Assembly: GCA_963761735.1 (NCBI GenBank)
Contig: CAVXHQ010000005.1
Coordinates: 1-64,000 of the forward strand
Reading direction: 5' to 3'
Length of the DNA: 64,000 nt
From: CAVXHQ01 sp963761735
GTDB taxonomy: Bacteria; Pseudomonadota; Alphaproteobacteria; Rhodobacterales; Rhodobacteraceae
Shown: positions 34,379 through 43,534 of the stretch, piece by piece
Numbering within the stretch: the first letter of the stretch is position 1
How the letters are laid out: the number at the start of each line of letters is the position of its first letter
Position numbers and translations under genes: made by a program
The notes under the pieces: model-generated
What the model was told of the DNA's origin: nothing
The model's database searches: none
Seen by the model: the letters and a program-made list of their open reading frames with translations, nothing else

Positions 34379-35627
34379 GCAGTTCTTTGAAAAGCCGATC
34401 CTGAATTCTCCATACTGCTATCCTGGAAGGCATTGGGAACTTGATCCCGATGGTCAGCCAACGAATCGCATACTCGACTCGCGACGACGTTCCGACCTAA
34501 TAACGCCGGTTCCAAAGACCAAGAAGCAGCGGCAGAATACTAAACAGGGTGCGCTATTACTTGGTGCTGGAGATGAGCTTTCGAGCGAGGATCAAGAATA
34601 CAATCCGACCCCAATCATCAACGAAATCCGGGGCTATGTTGAGACCTGGCGCAAACTGCCGAACCCCGATCAATGGCTGGTGACGCCAGAAACGGCCCGT
34701 CTTTTGCAGCATTGGCGGCACCACAAGTTCGAGGGCATCCGTCCGTTCTTCTGCCAAATCGAAGCCGTTGAAACCGCCATCTGGCTAACCGAAGTCGCGC
34801 CAAAGATGGGGCCACGGGTTGCCAAGTTCTGGGCCCACATCAAGGGGGCCAATGAGCAAGCAAACCCTGAACTGATGCGCCTTGCACTGAAGCTTGCAAC
34901 CGGTGCGGGCAAAACCACAGTGATGGCGATGCTGATTGCCTGGCAGACGGTCAATGCCGTGCGCCACCCTAACAGCAAGCAGTTCTCCAGTCGGTTCTTG
35001 ATTGTTTCTCCCGGCATCACCATTCGTGACCGGCTGCGCGTTCTGCTACCTAACGATCCCGAAAGCTATTATCGTGGCCGCGAGATCACGCCACCAGATA
35101 TGCTGCGAGATATTCAGAGCGCCAAGATTGTCATCACTAACTATCACGCCTTCAAGCGGCGTGAAAAGCTGGCGATCGCCAAAGGTACACGTCAAGCGCT
35201 CGAGGGGTGGCGCGGCAACAAGATCCAGACAATCGAGACTGAGGGCGAGATGATCCAGCGGGTCATGGGCGACCTGATGGGTCAGAAGAACATCGTGGTG
35301 CTGAACGACGAAGCGCACCATTGCTATCGTGAGCGCGTGAAGGACGCCGATGGCGAGACCGAAGACGATCTGAAGGGCGACGACAAAAGCGAGGCCAAGG
35401 AGAACAATGAAGCCGCCCGGATGTGGATTTCCGGCCTCGAAGCCGTAAAGCGTAAGCTGGGCATCAGCCTAGTCTATGACTTGTCGGCCACTCCCTTTTT
35501 CCTCCGCGGCTCGGGCTACATCGAGGGCACGTTGTTTCCGTGGACAATGTCAGACTTTTCTCTGATGGACGCCATCGAATGCGGGATCGTGAAGCTGCCG
35601 CGCGTACCGGTGGCCGACAATATTCCT
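34371..35627 (+). pseudogene. Restriction-type DEAH helicase (BPTD_3080-like), cut by IS21
   Basis: From MSEQFFEKPILNSPYCYPGR the protein matches, from memory, the BPTD_3080 family of type III-like restriction enzymes, which are about 1000 residues. Present are the family opening, Walker A (LALKLATGAGKTTVMAMLIA, about 180), SRFLIVSPGITIRDRL, VITNYHAF, the DEAH box VVLNDEAHHCY and motif III YDLSATPFFLRG. IS21 copy C enters after VADNIP, so the second RecA domain and any nuclease domain are missing and are not found beyond the IS. No methyltransferase gene is in the window. Confidence 0.85.
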
Positions 35628-35735
35628 TGTGAATCCCGGAGGCAAACTGGGCCACGGAAACGGTGGGATTACCTGACCGTCGCGGAGTAAAATTCTGCCA
35701 TTCTGAGACCCGGGGCGGAAGCTGAGGGTCGGGAG

Positions 35736-37235
35736 ATGTATTCTGTGGAACTGTATACCCGGGTGCGCAGAGCGTGCCATGTCGAGGGCATGAGTGAGCG
35801 CGAGGCGGGGCGGAAGTTCGGGATCGACCGCAAGACAGTGTCGAAGATCCTGAAGCATTCGGTTCCGCCGGGATATCGGCGCCAAGCGATGCCGCAGCGT
35901 CCCAAGCTTGATCCCTTTGTGCCGGTGATCGACCAGATCCTCGAAGAGGATAAGAGCAAACTCAAGAAACAGCGGCACACTGCCAAGCGAATTCATGCGC
36001 GGCTGCGCGACGAGCATGGCTTTACGGGCGGGATCACCATCGTCACTGATTATGTGCGTGAGAAGAAGCGGCGGACGCGGGAAGTGTTCGTGCCGCTGTC
36101 GCATGCGCCGGGCCATGTTCAGGTCGATTTCGGCGAAACGCTGGGCGTGATTGCCGGTGTTGAGTGTAAGCTGCACTACTTTGCGATGGCGCTTCCGCAT
36201 TCGGATGCGTTCTTCATCAAGACCTACCCCGCCGAGACGACCGAGGCGTTTTGTGATGGCCACAACGCCGCTTTTGCATTCTTCGGCGGCGTGCCCTTGT
36301 CGATCCTCTACGACAATACAACGATCGCAGTGGCGAAAATCCTGGGCGATGGCCTCCGGTTGCGCACCCGCGTCTTTTCGGAATTGCAGTCGCATTACCT
36401 GTTCGACGACAAGTTCGGCCGACCGGGCAAAGGCAATGACAAAGGCAACGTCGAGGGGGTGATCGGATATGGGCGGCGCAACTTCCTCGTTCCCGCGCCG
36501 CGGTCCGACAGCTTCGATGCGTTGAACACCTGGCTGGAAGATCAGTGCCTGACGCGACAGGGCGACATTGTGCGTGGTCATACCGAGACTGTCGGTGAAC
36601 GTCTGATGCGGGATCTCAATGCGCTGATGGCGCTGCCGACCACCCCTTACGATGCTTGCGACAGGGTCAGCACCCGGGCGACATCGATCTCCATGGTCCG
36701 TTATCGCAACAATGACTACTCGGTGCCTGTCGCTCATGCCCATCACGAGGTTCAGGTTCGTGGGTATGTCCATGAGGTTGTGATCGGCTGCGGGGCCGAG
36801 GTGATTGCCCACCACCGCCGGTCCTACGACAAGGCGGACATGGTATTTGATCCGATGCATTACCTGCCGCTGTTGGAGCAAAAGGTTGGGGCGCTGGATC
36901 AAGCCGCACCGCTGCAAGGCTGGGATCTGCCGGATGAGTTCGCCACCCTGCGCCGACTGTTGGAGGCGCGGATGGGGAAGAAGGGCAAGCGCGAATATGT
37001 TCAGGTTTTACGTCTGCTGGAAACGTTCGAACTGACCCATCTGCATGGTGCGATCCGGCAGGCGCTCGATCTCGGGGCCATCGGCTATGATGCTGTGAAG
37101 CATCTTGTCCTGTGCCGGATCGAGAGGCGTCCGCCACGGCTGGATCTCGATATTTATCCCTATCTGCCCAGAGCACAGGTCGGGACGACAGACCCGGCCA
37201 GCTACATGAGCCTGATGTCGGGGGTGCCGACATGA
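35736..37235 (+). CDS. istA: IS21 transposase IstA (copy C)
   Basis: A complete 499-residue IstA, same translation as copy A from MYSVELYTRVRRACHVEGMS to YMSLMSGVPT. Its DDE residues are intact. Confidence 0.95.
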   Translation: MYSVELYTRVRRACHVEGMSEREAGRKFGIDRKTVSKILKHSVPPGYRRQAMPQRPKLDPFVPVIDQILEEDKSKLKKQRHTAKRIHARLRDEHGFTGGITIVTDYVREKKRRTREVFVPLSHAPGHVQVDFGETLGVIAGVECKLHYFAMALPHSDAFFIKTYPAETTEAFCDGHNAAFAFFGGVPLSILYDNTTIAVAKILGDGLRLRTRVFSELQSHYLFDDKFGRPGKGNDKGNVEGVIGYGRRNFLVPAPRSDSFDALNTWLEDQCLTRQGDIVRGHTETVGERLMRDLNALMALPTTPYDACDRVSTRATSISMVRYRNNDYSVPVAHAHHEVQVRGYVHEVVIGCGAEVIAHHRRSYDKADMVFDPMHYLPLLEQKVGALDQAAPLQGWDLPDEFATLRRLLEARMGKKGKREYVQVLRLLETFELTHLHGAIRQALDLGAIGYDAVKHLVLCRIERRPPRLDLDIYPYLPRAQVGTTDPASYMSLMSGVPT

Positions 37236-37984
37236 GCGACACTCCGCAGGTCTTATTGCAGCATCACCTCAAGGCGCTCCGACTGCCGACCTTCAAGAGC
37301 GAATATGGCAAGCTGGCCCGTCAGTGTGCGGCAGAGGGCAAGGATCATGTTCAATATCTGCTGCGGCTTTGCGAACTGGAGCTGATCGAACGCGAACGCC
37401 GGATGGTTGAGCGGCGGATCAAAGCCGCGAAGTTCCCGGCCACCAAGAGCCTCGACAGTTTCGACTTCAAGGCGATCCCGTCGCTCAACAAGGTCTTGAC
37501 CATGGAGCTGGCACGTTGCGAATACGCTGATCGCCGCGAGAACATTATTGCTCTGGGTCCATCGGGAACCGGCAAGACCCACATTGCCTTGGGGCTTGGT
37601 CTCGCCGCTTGCCAGAAGGGCCTGAAGGTCCGCTTCACGACGGCCGCCGCGCTGGTGCATGAGTTGATCGAGGCAGCCGATGATCGGCGTCTGCAGCGCC
37701 TGCAAAAGCTGATTGTCAGTCAGGATCTGTTGATCATTGACGAACTTGGCTTCGTTCCCCTGAGCAAATCCGGCGCGGAGTTGCTGTTCGAAGTCATCTC
37801 GCAGCGCTATGAGCGAGGATCAATCGTCATCACGTCCAATCTGCCGTTTGATGAATGGACCGAAGTCTTCGGATCCGAGCGCCTTACCGGCGCCATCCTC
37901 GACCGCCTGACCCACCATGTTCACATCCTGGAAATGAACGGCGACAGCTACCGGCTGCGACAGAGCCGCAAACTCCAAGACTGA
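37232..37984 (+). CDS. istB: IS21 helper ATPase IstB (copy C)
   Basis: A complete 250-residue IstB (MSDTPQVLLQHHLKALRLPT ... SYRLRQSRKLQD), start overlapping the istA stop (ATGA). Walker A GPSGTGKTH and Walker B LLIIDELGF are intact. Confidence 0.95.
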   Translation: MSDTPQVLLQHHLKALRLPTFKSEYGKLARQCAAEGKDHVQYLLRLCELELIERERRMVERRIKAAKFPATKSLDSFDFKAIPSLNKVLTMELARCEYADRRENIIALGPSGTGKTHIALGLGLAACQKGLKVRFTTAAALVHELIEAADDRRLQRLQKLIVSQDLLIIDELGFVPLSKSGAELLFEVISQRYERGSIVITSNLPFDEWTEVFGSERLTGAILDRLTHHVHILEMNGDSYRLRQSRKLQD

Positions 37985-38137
37985 AACCGCAAAAACAGCA
38001 GCAATGCTGGCCTGCGGCCAGCGCACTCTGGCGCGCGTCAGCTACTTGGCGAGCACACGCGCCAGAGCGCCGCGAACATCCAGGCCGTGGCCCCATTTTG
38101 CGCCGGTAAATGGTCCCTTTTGTCGCCGAGATTGACA

Positions 38138-39503
38138 GGCCGTCGACCAGCACCACGTCCTTCAGCCCGATCCGTGTCGGATCGACCGCACGGCCCCCCA
38201 TCTTCACGACCTGAAACGATGTGCCGTGCACATGGAACGGATGCACCATCATATCGGCGTTTATGCGCCACAACTCGGTCTCGCCCACGGGAACGGTCAG
38301 ATCGATGCGCCCCATGTCATAGGACTCGCCGTTGATGCCCATGATCTGACCGTCCCGCCCGATCAGGTTGTTGAACATCCCGCCCATCATCGATCCCGCC
38401 TGGACGTTGAGCGTGAAATCGCGGGTGCGGACCGGAGCACCCATATCGGGCAGATCCGATGGCAGGGACGCGGGGAGCGTCGCGGGACCGGTCGCGGCGG
38501 CATCGCCCACGTCGAACGACATGATGTCGAGCGGGGCTGCGTTGTCTGCACCGCCCATCATACCGCCATCCATCATGCCACCACCGCCCATCATGCCGCC
38601 GCTACTGACGTTGCGCGACACCAACCGGACAGCCGACCGGTCCGTGAAATCCACGACGATCTCGGCCCGTTCCGCCGGGGCCAGACGCAGACCCTCCATG
38701 GCGACCGGCGCGGGCAAAAGCCCGCCGTCGCTGGCGACCTGATGAAACCGCCGCCCGTCGGTGAAGCTGAAATCATACATCCGGGCGTTCGACGCATTGA
38801 GCAGCCTGAGGCGCACCAGTCCGGCGGGCGCCGTCAGTTTGGGCCGGATCGCACCATTAACCAGAATTTCACTGCCGCGAAATCCCTGCATCATGTCCAT
38901 CATGCCCAGATCATAGGTCATGCGGCCGGAGCCATCGAAACTGCGGTCCTGCACGATCAGCGGGAAATCGTTGACGCCGTAATCGCGGGGCAGCGGATCG
39001 ACGACATCGGGATCGTCGATGATGATCATGCCCGCAAGGCCGCGATAAACCTGATCGGCGGTCCGCCCATGAACATGACTGTGATACCACAAGGTCGCGG
39101 CGGGGTGATCCACCGGCAACTCGAGCGACCAGGTCTGCCCGGCATCGAAGGCCAGTTGCGGCCCCCCGTCGAGATGGCCGGGCACGTGCATGCCATGCCA
39201 GTGGGCGGTGATGGGATCATCGGTGCGATTGACCACGTCGATATTGGCAGTTCGCCCCCGCTGAAACCGCAGCAACGGGCCCAGATAATCCTGCTCATAG
39301 CCCAGCGTATCGGACACGGCACCGTCGATGAATTCGCGCGTGCCTTTCATCGCGGTCAGGGTATTGCCCGTGCCGGCGCCGACTTCCATGACCGGGGGAA
39401 TGGGCAAAGGCGCGCCGGGTTCTGCGGCAACGGCGCGGCGGGTCAAAAGGGCCGGTGCAGCGAGCGTGGCAGCCGTGAGGGTGAGAAACTGGCGGCGTTT
39501 CAT
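38138..39503 (-). pseudogene. Multicopper oxidase, C-terminus lost to IS21
   Basis: The N-terminus is a Tat-type signal (MKRRQFLTLTAATLAAPALL). Cupredoxin copper motifs HWHGMHVPG and WYHSHVHGRT are present, and a Met/Gly-rich loop (GGMMGGGGMMDGGMMGG) marks the CueO-like subgroup. The HPFHVHGTSFQV motif is also present. The element end comes after GLKDVVLVDGL, so the last about 50 residues, with the HCHxxxH(x)4M/L ligands for the type 1 and trinuclear copper, are absent; the frame then reads 85 codons of antisense IS. The truncated enzyme should not bind copper correctly. The start overlaps the SulP stop by 4 bp. Confidence 0.88.
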
Positions 39504-41251
39504 AGGGATACTCCATCTCTGGACGGTGAGATTTTATTGGTGGTGGTATTGCACAGGGTTTGCACGGCGCGGTGCTGTGTCAGAAAAACCCGGCCCGTCA
39601 GGTCGGTCAGGAAGTGGGTTTTCTTCAGGCCGTCCATCACCGGCCCCTTCACTTCGCTAAGGTGGAACTGGATATCGCGCGTGCCAAGCCGGGTATTGAT
39701 CGCCTCGAGGCTTTCGAGCGCGCTCATGTCGATCTCGTTCACCGCCGAGCACATCAGGATCACGTGGTGCAGATCGTCGCGGTCGGCGGTCATGTCATAG
39801 ATTCGGTCTTCGAGATTGCGGGCGTTGGCGAAATACAGGCTTTCGTCGACACGCACCGACAGGATGCCCTCGTGCAGTGTCACGTCATGACGCTCGACAT
39901 TGCGATAATGTTCGGTGCCGGGCACCTGACCCACCACCGCCATGTGCGGGCGCGAGGATTTGTACAGATGAATGAGGATCGAGATCAGCACCCCCACCGA
40001 CACGCCGACCTCGACCCCGAGGGCGAGCGTCAGCAGGATCGTCGCCGACACGGCCGCGAAATCGGCCCTGGAATAGGCCCAGCTGCGTTTCAGGATCGAG
40101 AAATCGACAAGGCTGAGGACCGCGACGATGATCGTCGCCGCCAGCGTTGCCTTGGGCAGGAAATAGATCAACGGCGTCAGCATCAGCGCGGCGATGGCCA
40201 GCCCGACGGCAGTGTAGGCCCCCGCGGCGGGCGTGCGGGCGCCTGCGTCGAAGTTTACCACGGACCGCGAGAACCCACCGGTGACCGGAAAACCGCCCGT
40301 GAACGCCGCACCGAGGTTGGCCGCGCCCAGACCGATCAGCTCCTGGTCCGGATCGATGCGCTGACGGCGCTTGGCAGCGAGCGTTTGTGCGACCGAGATC
40401 GATTCCACGAAACCGATCATCGAGATCAGGATGGCGGGCCCGATCATCGCGATCAAAACGTCGGGTTGAAAGGACGGCAGCGTCAGGGGCGGCAGCGCCC
40501 GGGGCACGGCACCGACGATGTCGACGCCGCGATCCGCAAGGCCAAATGCCCAAACCGCCAGCGTCGTGGCCAGCACGGCAAAAACCGGCCCGGCCTTGGC
40601 CCCCATTTCCGACAGGGTTCTGCCCAGCCCGATCCGCAGCAGCAGCGGTTTGAGGCCTTTGCGCACCCAGAACAGGAACGCCGTCGCACTCACGCCCAGC
40701 AGAACCGTGATCCAGTTGACCGAGCCGAGGGCCGACCATAACCCGTGCAGCATCTCGATCAGCGTATCGCCAGAGGCTTTGACGCCGAGGATGTGTTTGA
40801 GCTGACTGGTGGCGATCAGGATGCCGCTGGCGGTGATGAAACCGGCGATGACCGGATGCGACAGGAAGTTCGCCAGAAACCCCAGCCGGAACAGCCCGAG
40901 GATCAACAGGAAAGCCCCCGACAGAAACGCGAGCGTCAGGGCCGCCGTGACATAGTCGATGCCCTGATCGCCGAGCTTGCCGATGGCTGCCGCCGTCATC
41001 AACGACACGACAGCCACCGGCCCGACCGCCAGCGTGCGCGAGGTGCCGAAGATCGCATAGAGCACGATCGGCAGGATCGACGCGTAGATCCCCGCCTCGG
41101 GTGGCAACCCCGCCAGTAGCGCATAAGCCAGCGATTGCGGGATCAGCATGATCGTCACGATCACCGCCGCGACCAGATCGCTGCTCAGCTTATAGCGGTT
41201 GTAGCGGCGGCCCCAGTCCAGAACCGGTAGATATTGCGTCAGGCGGGGCAC
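39500..41251 (-). CDS. SulP-family anion transporter with STAS domain
   Basis: 583 residues from GTG 41251 (VPRLTQYLPVLDWGRRYNRY), 5 bp after the rhodanese stop. SulP signatures include IMLIPQSLAYALLAGLPPEA and the Na+-independent sulfate-transporter core GIYASILPIVLYAIFGTSRT; about 10-12 membrane helices follow to residue 430. A C-terminal STAS domain ends the protein (HEGILSVRVDESLYFANARN, VILMCSAVNEIDMSALESLE). In this operon it probably exports or imports sulfate or sulfite produced by sulfide oxidation. Confidence 0.92.
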   Translation of the reverse strand: MPRLTQYLPVLDWGRRYNRYKLSSDLVAAVIVTIMLIPQSLAYALLAGLPPEAGIYASILPIVLYAIFGTSRTLAVGPVAVVSLMTAAAIGKLGDQGIDYVTAALTLAFLSGAFLLILGLFRLGFLANFLSHPVIAGFITASGILIATSQLKHILGVKASGDTLIEMLHGLWSALGSVNWITVLLGVSATAFLFWVRKGLKPLLLRIGLGRTLSEMGAKAGPVFAVLATTLAVWAFGLADRGVDIVGAVPRALPPLTLPSFQPDVLIAMIGPAILISMIGFVESISVAQTLAAKRRQRIDPDQELIGLGAANLGAAFTGGFPVTGGFSRSVVNFDAGARTPAAGAYTAVGLAIAALMLTPLIYFLPKATLAATIIVAVLSLVDFSILKRSWAYSRADFAAVSATILLTLALGVEVGVSVGVLISILIHLYKSSRPHMAVVGQVPGTEHYRNVERHDVTLHEGILSVRVDESLYFANARNLEDRIYDMTADRDDLHHVILMCSAVNEIDMSALESLEAINTRLGTRDIQFHLSEVKGPVMDGLKKTHFLTDLTGRVFLTQHRAVQTLCNTTTNKISPSRDGVSL

Positions 41252-41256
41252 GTCTC

Positions 41257-41643
41257 TCAAGACTGGACGGGCAGCCCGGCCTTTTTCCAGCCGCCCAGAC
41301 CGCCGTCGATGATCTTGGCGTTGTAGCCCATCGTCCTGAGCGTATCGGCCGCGAGCGCCGCGCGGGCACCCGACGCGCAAAGGACATGAACCCACCCCTC
41401 CGAATGGCGCATTGCCACCAGAGCGTCATGCGCCTTGCCGGTGTCCGGATCGGCCTGCACCTCCAGAAGCCCGCGAGGGATGTGGAGTGCCCCGTCAACC
41501 GTGCCATCGCTGTCCAGCTCGGACGGTTCGCGGACGTCGAGGATTATGTCGCCACTTTTTTTCGCGGCTTGCGCATCTTCAGGACGGATGGTTTCGACAC
41601 GGGTCTTGGCGTCCGCCACGAGGTCTTTCATGGATTTGGTCAC
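41257..41643 (-). CDS. Rhodanese-domain sulfurtransferase
   Basis: 128 residues, one rhodanese domain. The active-site loop is VLCASGARAALAA with the catalytic cysteine (about 89), preceded by IILDVREPSELDSDG and followed by IIDGGLGGWKKAG. It would move persulfide sulfur between thiols such as glutathione and sulfite, alongside the neighbouring dioxygenase. It has no signal peptide. 11 bp separate it from the dioxygenase gene. Confidence 0.93.
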   Translation of the reverse strand: MTKSMKDLVADAKTRVETIRPEDAQAAKKSGDIILDVREPSELDSDGTVDGALHIPRGLLEVQADPDTGKAHDALVAMRHSEGWVHVLCASGARAALAADTLRTMGYNAKIIDGGLGGWKKAGLPVQS

Positions 41644-41654
41644 GGGTATCTCCT

Positions 41655-42576
41655 TCAGAATTTGTCGACGGGCAGTTTCAGATAATGTGCCCCGTCGCTT
41701 TCGGCGTCCGGTAGCCGCCCGCCGCGCAGGTTGATCTGCAACACGGCCAGCATCCGGTCGGGCAGCGTCAGAGTCGCGTCGCGCTTATTGCGCGTCTCGA
41801 TATACGCCGCCTTGTCGGCGTCACCGCCCACGTGGATGTTATGCGCCTTGTGGTCGTCGACGCGCGCTTCCCAGGCGGGCTCTTCCCGCCCTTCGGCACC
41901 GTAATCGTGACCGATGAACAGGCGCGTGTTGTCGGGCAGCGCCAGAATGGCCTGCAACGAGTTCCACAATTCCGTCGGTACTTCCACCGGGAAAGTCGGC
42001 GCGCGCGGTGCCGCTGTCGGGCTGCATGAACGTGTCGTGTACGAATGCCGCATCGCCGCAGATATAGGTGATTGACCCCAGCGTATGACCGGGCGACAGC
42101 ATCACGCGGACCTGCAGATCGCCGATATTGAAGGTGTCGCCGTCGGCAAACAGCCGGTCGAAATCGCGGGCGGTATCGAAGGCATCGGGGGTGTTGTAGA
42201 TGCTGCGCCAGAGATCGGCGATCTCCGCGACTTTCTCGCCGATGGCGTTGGGCGCGCCGGTGCGGTCCTTCAGACGCGCCGACGCCATCGCGTGATCGGC
42301 ATGGGGATGTGTGTCCAGCACCCACTCGACCGTAAGCCCGTGCTTTTTCACCAGATCCAGCACCAGATCCATGCTGTTTGTGTCGGTGGCAAAGCTGGCC
42401 GGGTCGAAATTCAGAACGACGTCGATCAACGCGGCCTTTTTCGTCGCGGGGTCCGCACAGATATACTGGATCGAACCGGTATCGGGCTCATAGATCCCCC
42501 AGACATCGGGGCTGTGCGCACCGGTTGATGGCGAATGACGCACGATGGGTTGATCCAGCTTTGAAGTGTTCGTCAT
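41655..42576 (-). pseudogene. blh: Persulfide dioxygenase (Blh-like MBL), one-base frameshift
   Basis: From ATG 42576 (MTNTSKLDQPIVRHSPSTGA) the protein is a metallo-beta-lactamase-fold enzyme with DTHPHADHAMAS and MLSPGHTLGSITYICGDAAF, closely resembling Blh/ETHE1-type persulfide dioxygenases. After TARADFPGGS the frame is lost; one frame over, ELWNSLQAILALPDNTRLFI, GHDYG and the rest continue to KLPVDKF. Dropping one C at 41972-41973 restores a 306-residue enzyme. The frameshift removes the histidine in GHDYG needed for iron binding. A sequencing error is possible because nothing else in the gene is damaged. Confidence 0.85.
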
Positions 42577-42578
42577 GG

Positions 42579-43013
42579 TCAGGCTCCCTTGGCTGTGAAG
42601 ATGGAAAATGATTTCGCGGCCCCACCCAGCGCGATGCCGATCAGCATGGCGGGCAGGAACACCAGCGTGCCGGGCGATCCCATCGCCAGCGCAGTCCATG
42701 CCGGACCGGGACAGAACCCGCCAAGTCCCCAGCCGACGCCGAAGATTGCGGCCCCTGTCAGCAGGGGCGCGTCGATGGCGGTGCTTTCCGGAGTATCGAA
42801 CGCGGGTCCGATGGCGGGGGTGGCCCGCCGCCAGACAAGCCGGTAGCCCACGAATGCCGTCAGTGACGCCCCCCCCATGACGAAGGCCAGGCTGGGATCC
42901 CAGGCGCCGAGAATATCGAGAAAGTTCAGAACCTTCGCGGGGTTAGCCATGCCGGATATGATTAAGCCGATGCCGAATGTCAGACCGGCGATGAAACCTA
43001 GAACGGGGCGCAT
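42579..43013 (-). CDS. YeeE/YedE-type membrane protein (second half-transporter)
   Basis: 144 residues, MRPVLGFIAGLTFGIGLIIS, with the conserved SGMANPAKVLNFLDILGAWD and GVGWGLGGFCPGPAW motifs; the cysteine in the last motif is characteristic of YeeE/YedE thiosulfate or sulfur-species transporters. Four membrane helices. Together with the gene just upstream it forms the two-part transporter seen in sulfide-responsive operons. It overlaps or abuts the Blh gene (2 bp apart). Confidence 0.9.
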   Translation of the reverse strand: MRPVLGFIAGLTFGIGLIISGMANPAKVLNFLDILGAWDPSLAFVMGGASLTAFVGYRLVWRRATPAIGPAFDTPESTAIDAPLLTGAAIFGVGWGLGGFCPGPAWTALAMGSPGTLVFLPAMLIGIALGGAAKSFSIFTAKGA

Positions 43014-43024
43014 GAGGGGGCTCC

Positions 43025-43474
43025 TCAAAAGACGTGACGGATCAGGGTGGTCGTGACGATGGCAGCGGCGACGAACACGCCCACCGCGGCCAGTGACCGG
43101 GGTGAGAGCTGCGCAATGCCGCAGACGCCGTGACCGGACGTGCAGCCGGATCCCAGCGCGGTGCCCGCACCTACCAGCAGCCCCGCAATCGCCATACCGG
43201 CAAGGTTGTCGGAAACAGTCTGCTGCGGGAACGATCCGGTCACCAGCAGGACCGCGACGGGGGCTGCGACCAGGCCCAGCAGAAACGACAGCCGCCAGCC
43301 CCGGTCGCCGGGTCCGGCCACCCCCGGCACCAGACCGGTTAGACCCTTGGTGATCCCGGTGATGCCCGCGATCTTGCCGAACAGGCCCATGACCATCACG
43401 GCGCTCAGCCCGATCAGCACGCCGCCGAACAGCGACAGCCACGGTGTGAATGCGGTTGTGACAACGGGTCCCAT
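43025..43474 (-). CDS. YeeE/YedE-type membrane protein (first half-transporter)
   Basis: 149 residues from ATG 43474, behind AAGGAGGCCGGT. It has FGGVLIGLSAVMVMGLFGKI and AGTALGSGCTSGHGVCGIAQ, the GCTSGHGVCG motif being diagnostic of YeeE/YedE proteins. Four to five membrane helices. First gene of the operon, divergent from the ArsR-type repressor 60 bp away. Confidence 0.92.
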   Translation of the reverse strand: MGPVVTTAFTPWLSLFGGVLIGLSAVMVMGLFGKIAGITGITKGLTGLVPGVAGPGDRGWRLSFLLGLVAAPVAVLLVTGSFPQQTVSDNLAGMAIAGLLVGAGTALGSGCTSGHGVCGIAQLSPRSLAAVGVFVAAAIVTTTLIRHVF

Positions 43475-43534
43475 ACCGGCCTCCTTCAATCTATTTGCAT
43501 TGCCGTTCAACGTACCAGGTGCTATATCTAAGTA
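43475..43534. promoter_or_regulatory. Divergent control region of the sulfur operon
   Basis: 60 bp between the YeeE start and the repressor start; clearly AT-rich against its surroundings, and the AT-richness continues into the first codons of the repressor (TATATCTAAGTAATGTCTAA, then GATATAACTAATAG). BigR/SqrR repressors bind AT-rich imperfect palindromes in such positions. I cannot fix the exact operator. Confidence 0.5.

Larger units (their letters stand above)
35628..38137 (+). mobile_element. IS21-family element, copy C (complete)
   Basis: 2510 bp from TGTGAATCCCGG to the inverted TGTCAATCTCGG; same type and length as copy A, opposite orientation. The flanks TATTCCT and GGCCGTCG share no target duplication. 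The left flank is a truncated helicase and the right flank a truncated multicopper oxidase, so unrelated genes are joined through this copy. Confidence 0.95.

Noticed and set aside
37884..38137. 85-residue extension of the multicopper oxidase into IS21
   Set aside because: The extra residues are antisense istB and terminal sequence; the native gene ends at the IS boundary, so I annotated only the host part.
38226..40741. Long plus-strand frames opposite the multicopper oxidase and SulP genes
   Set aside because: The minus-strand genes carry clear copper motifs and transporter signatures; the plus-strand frames are shadows.
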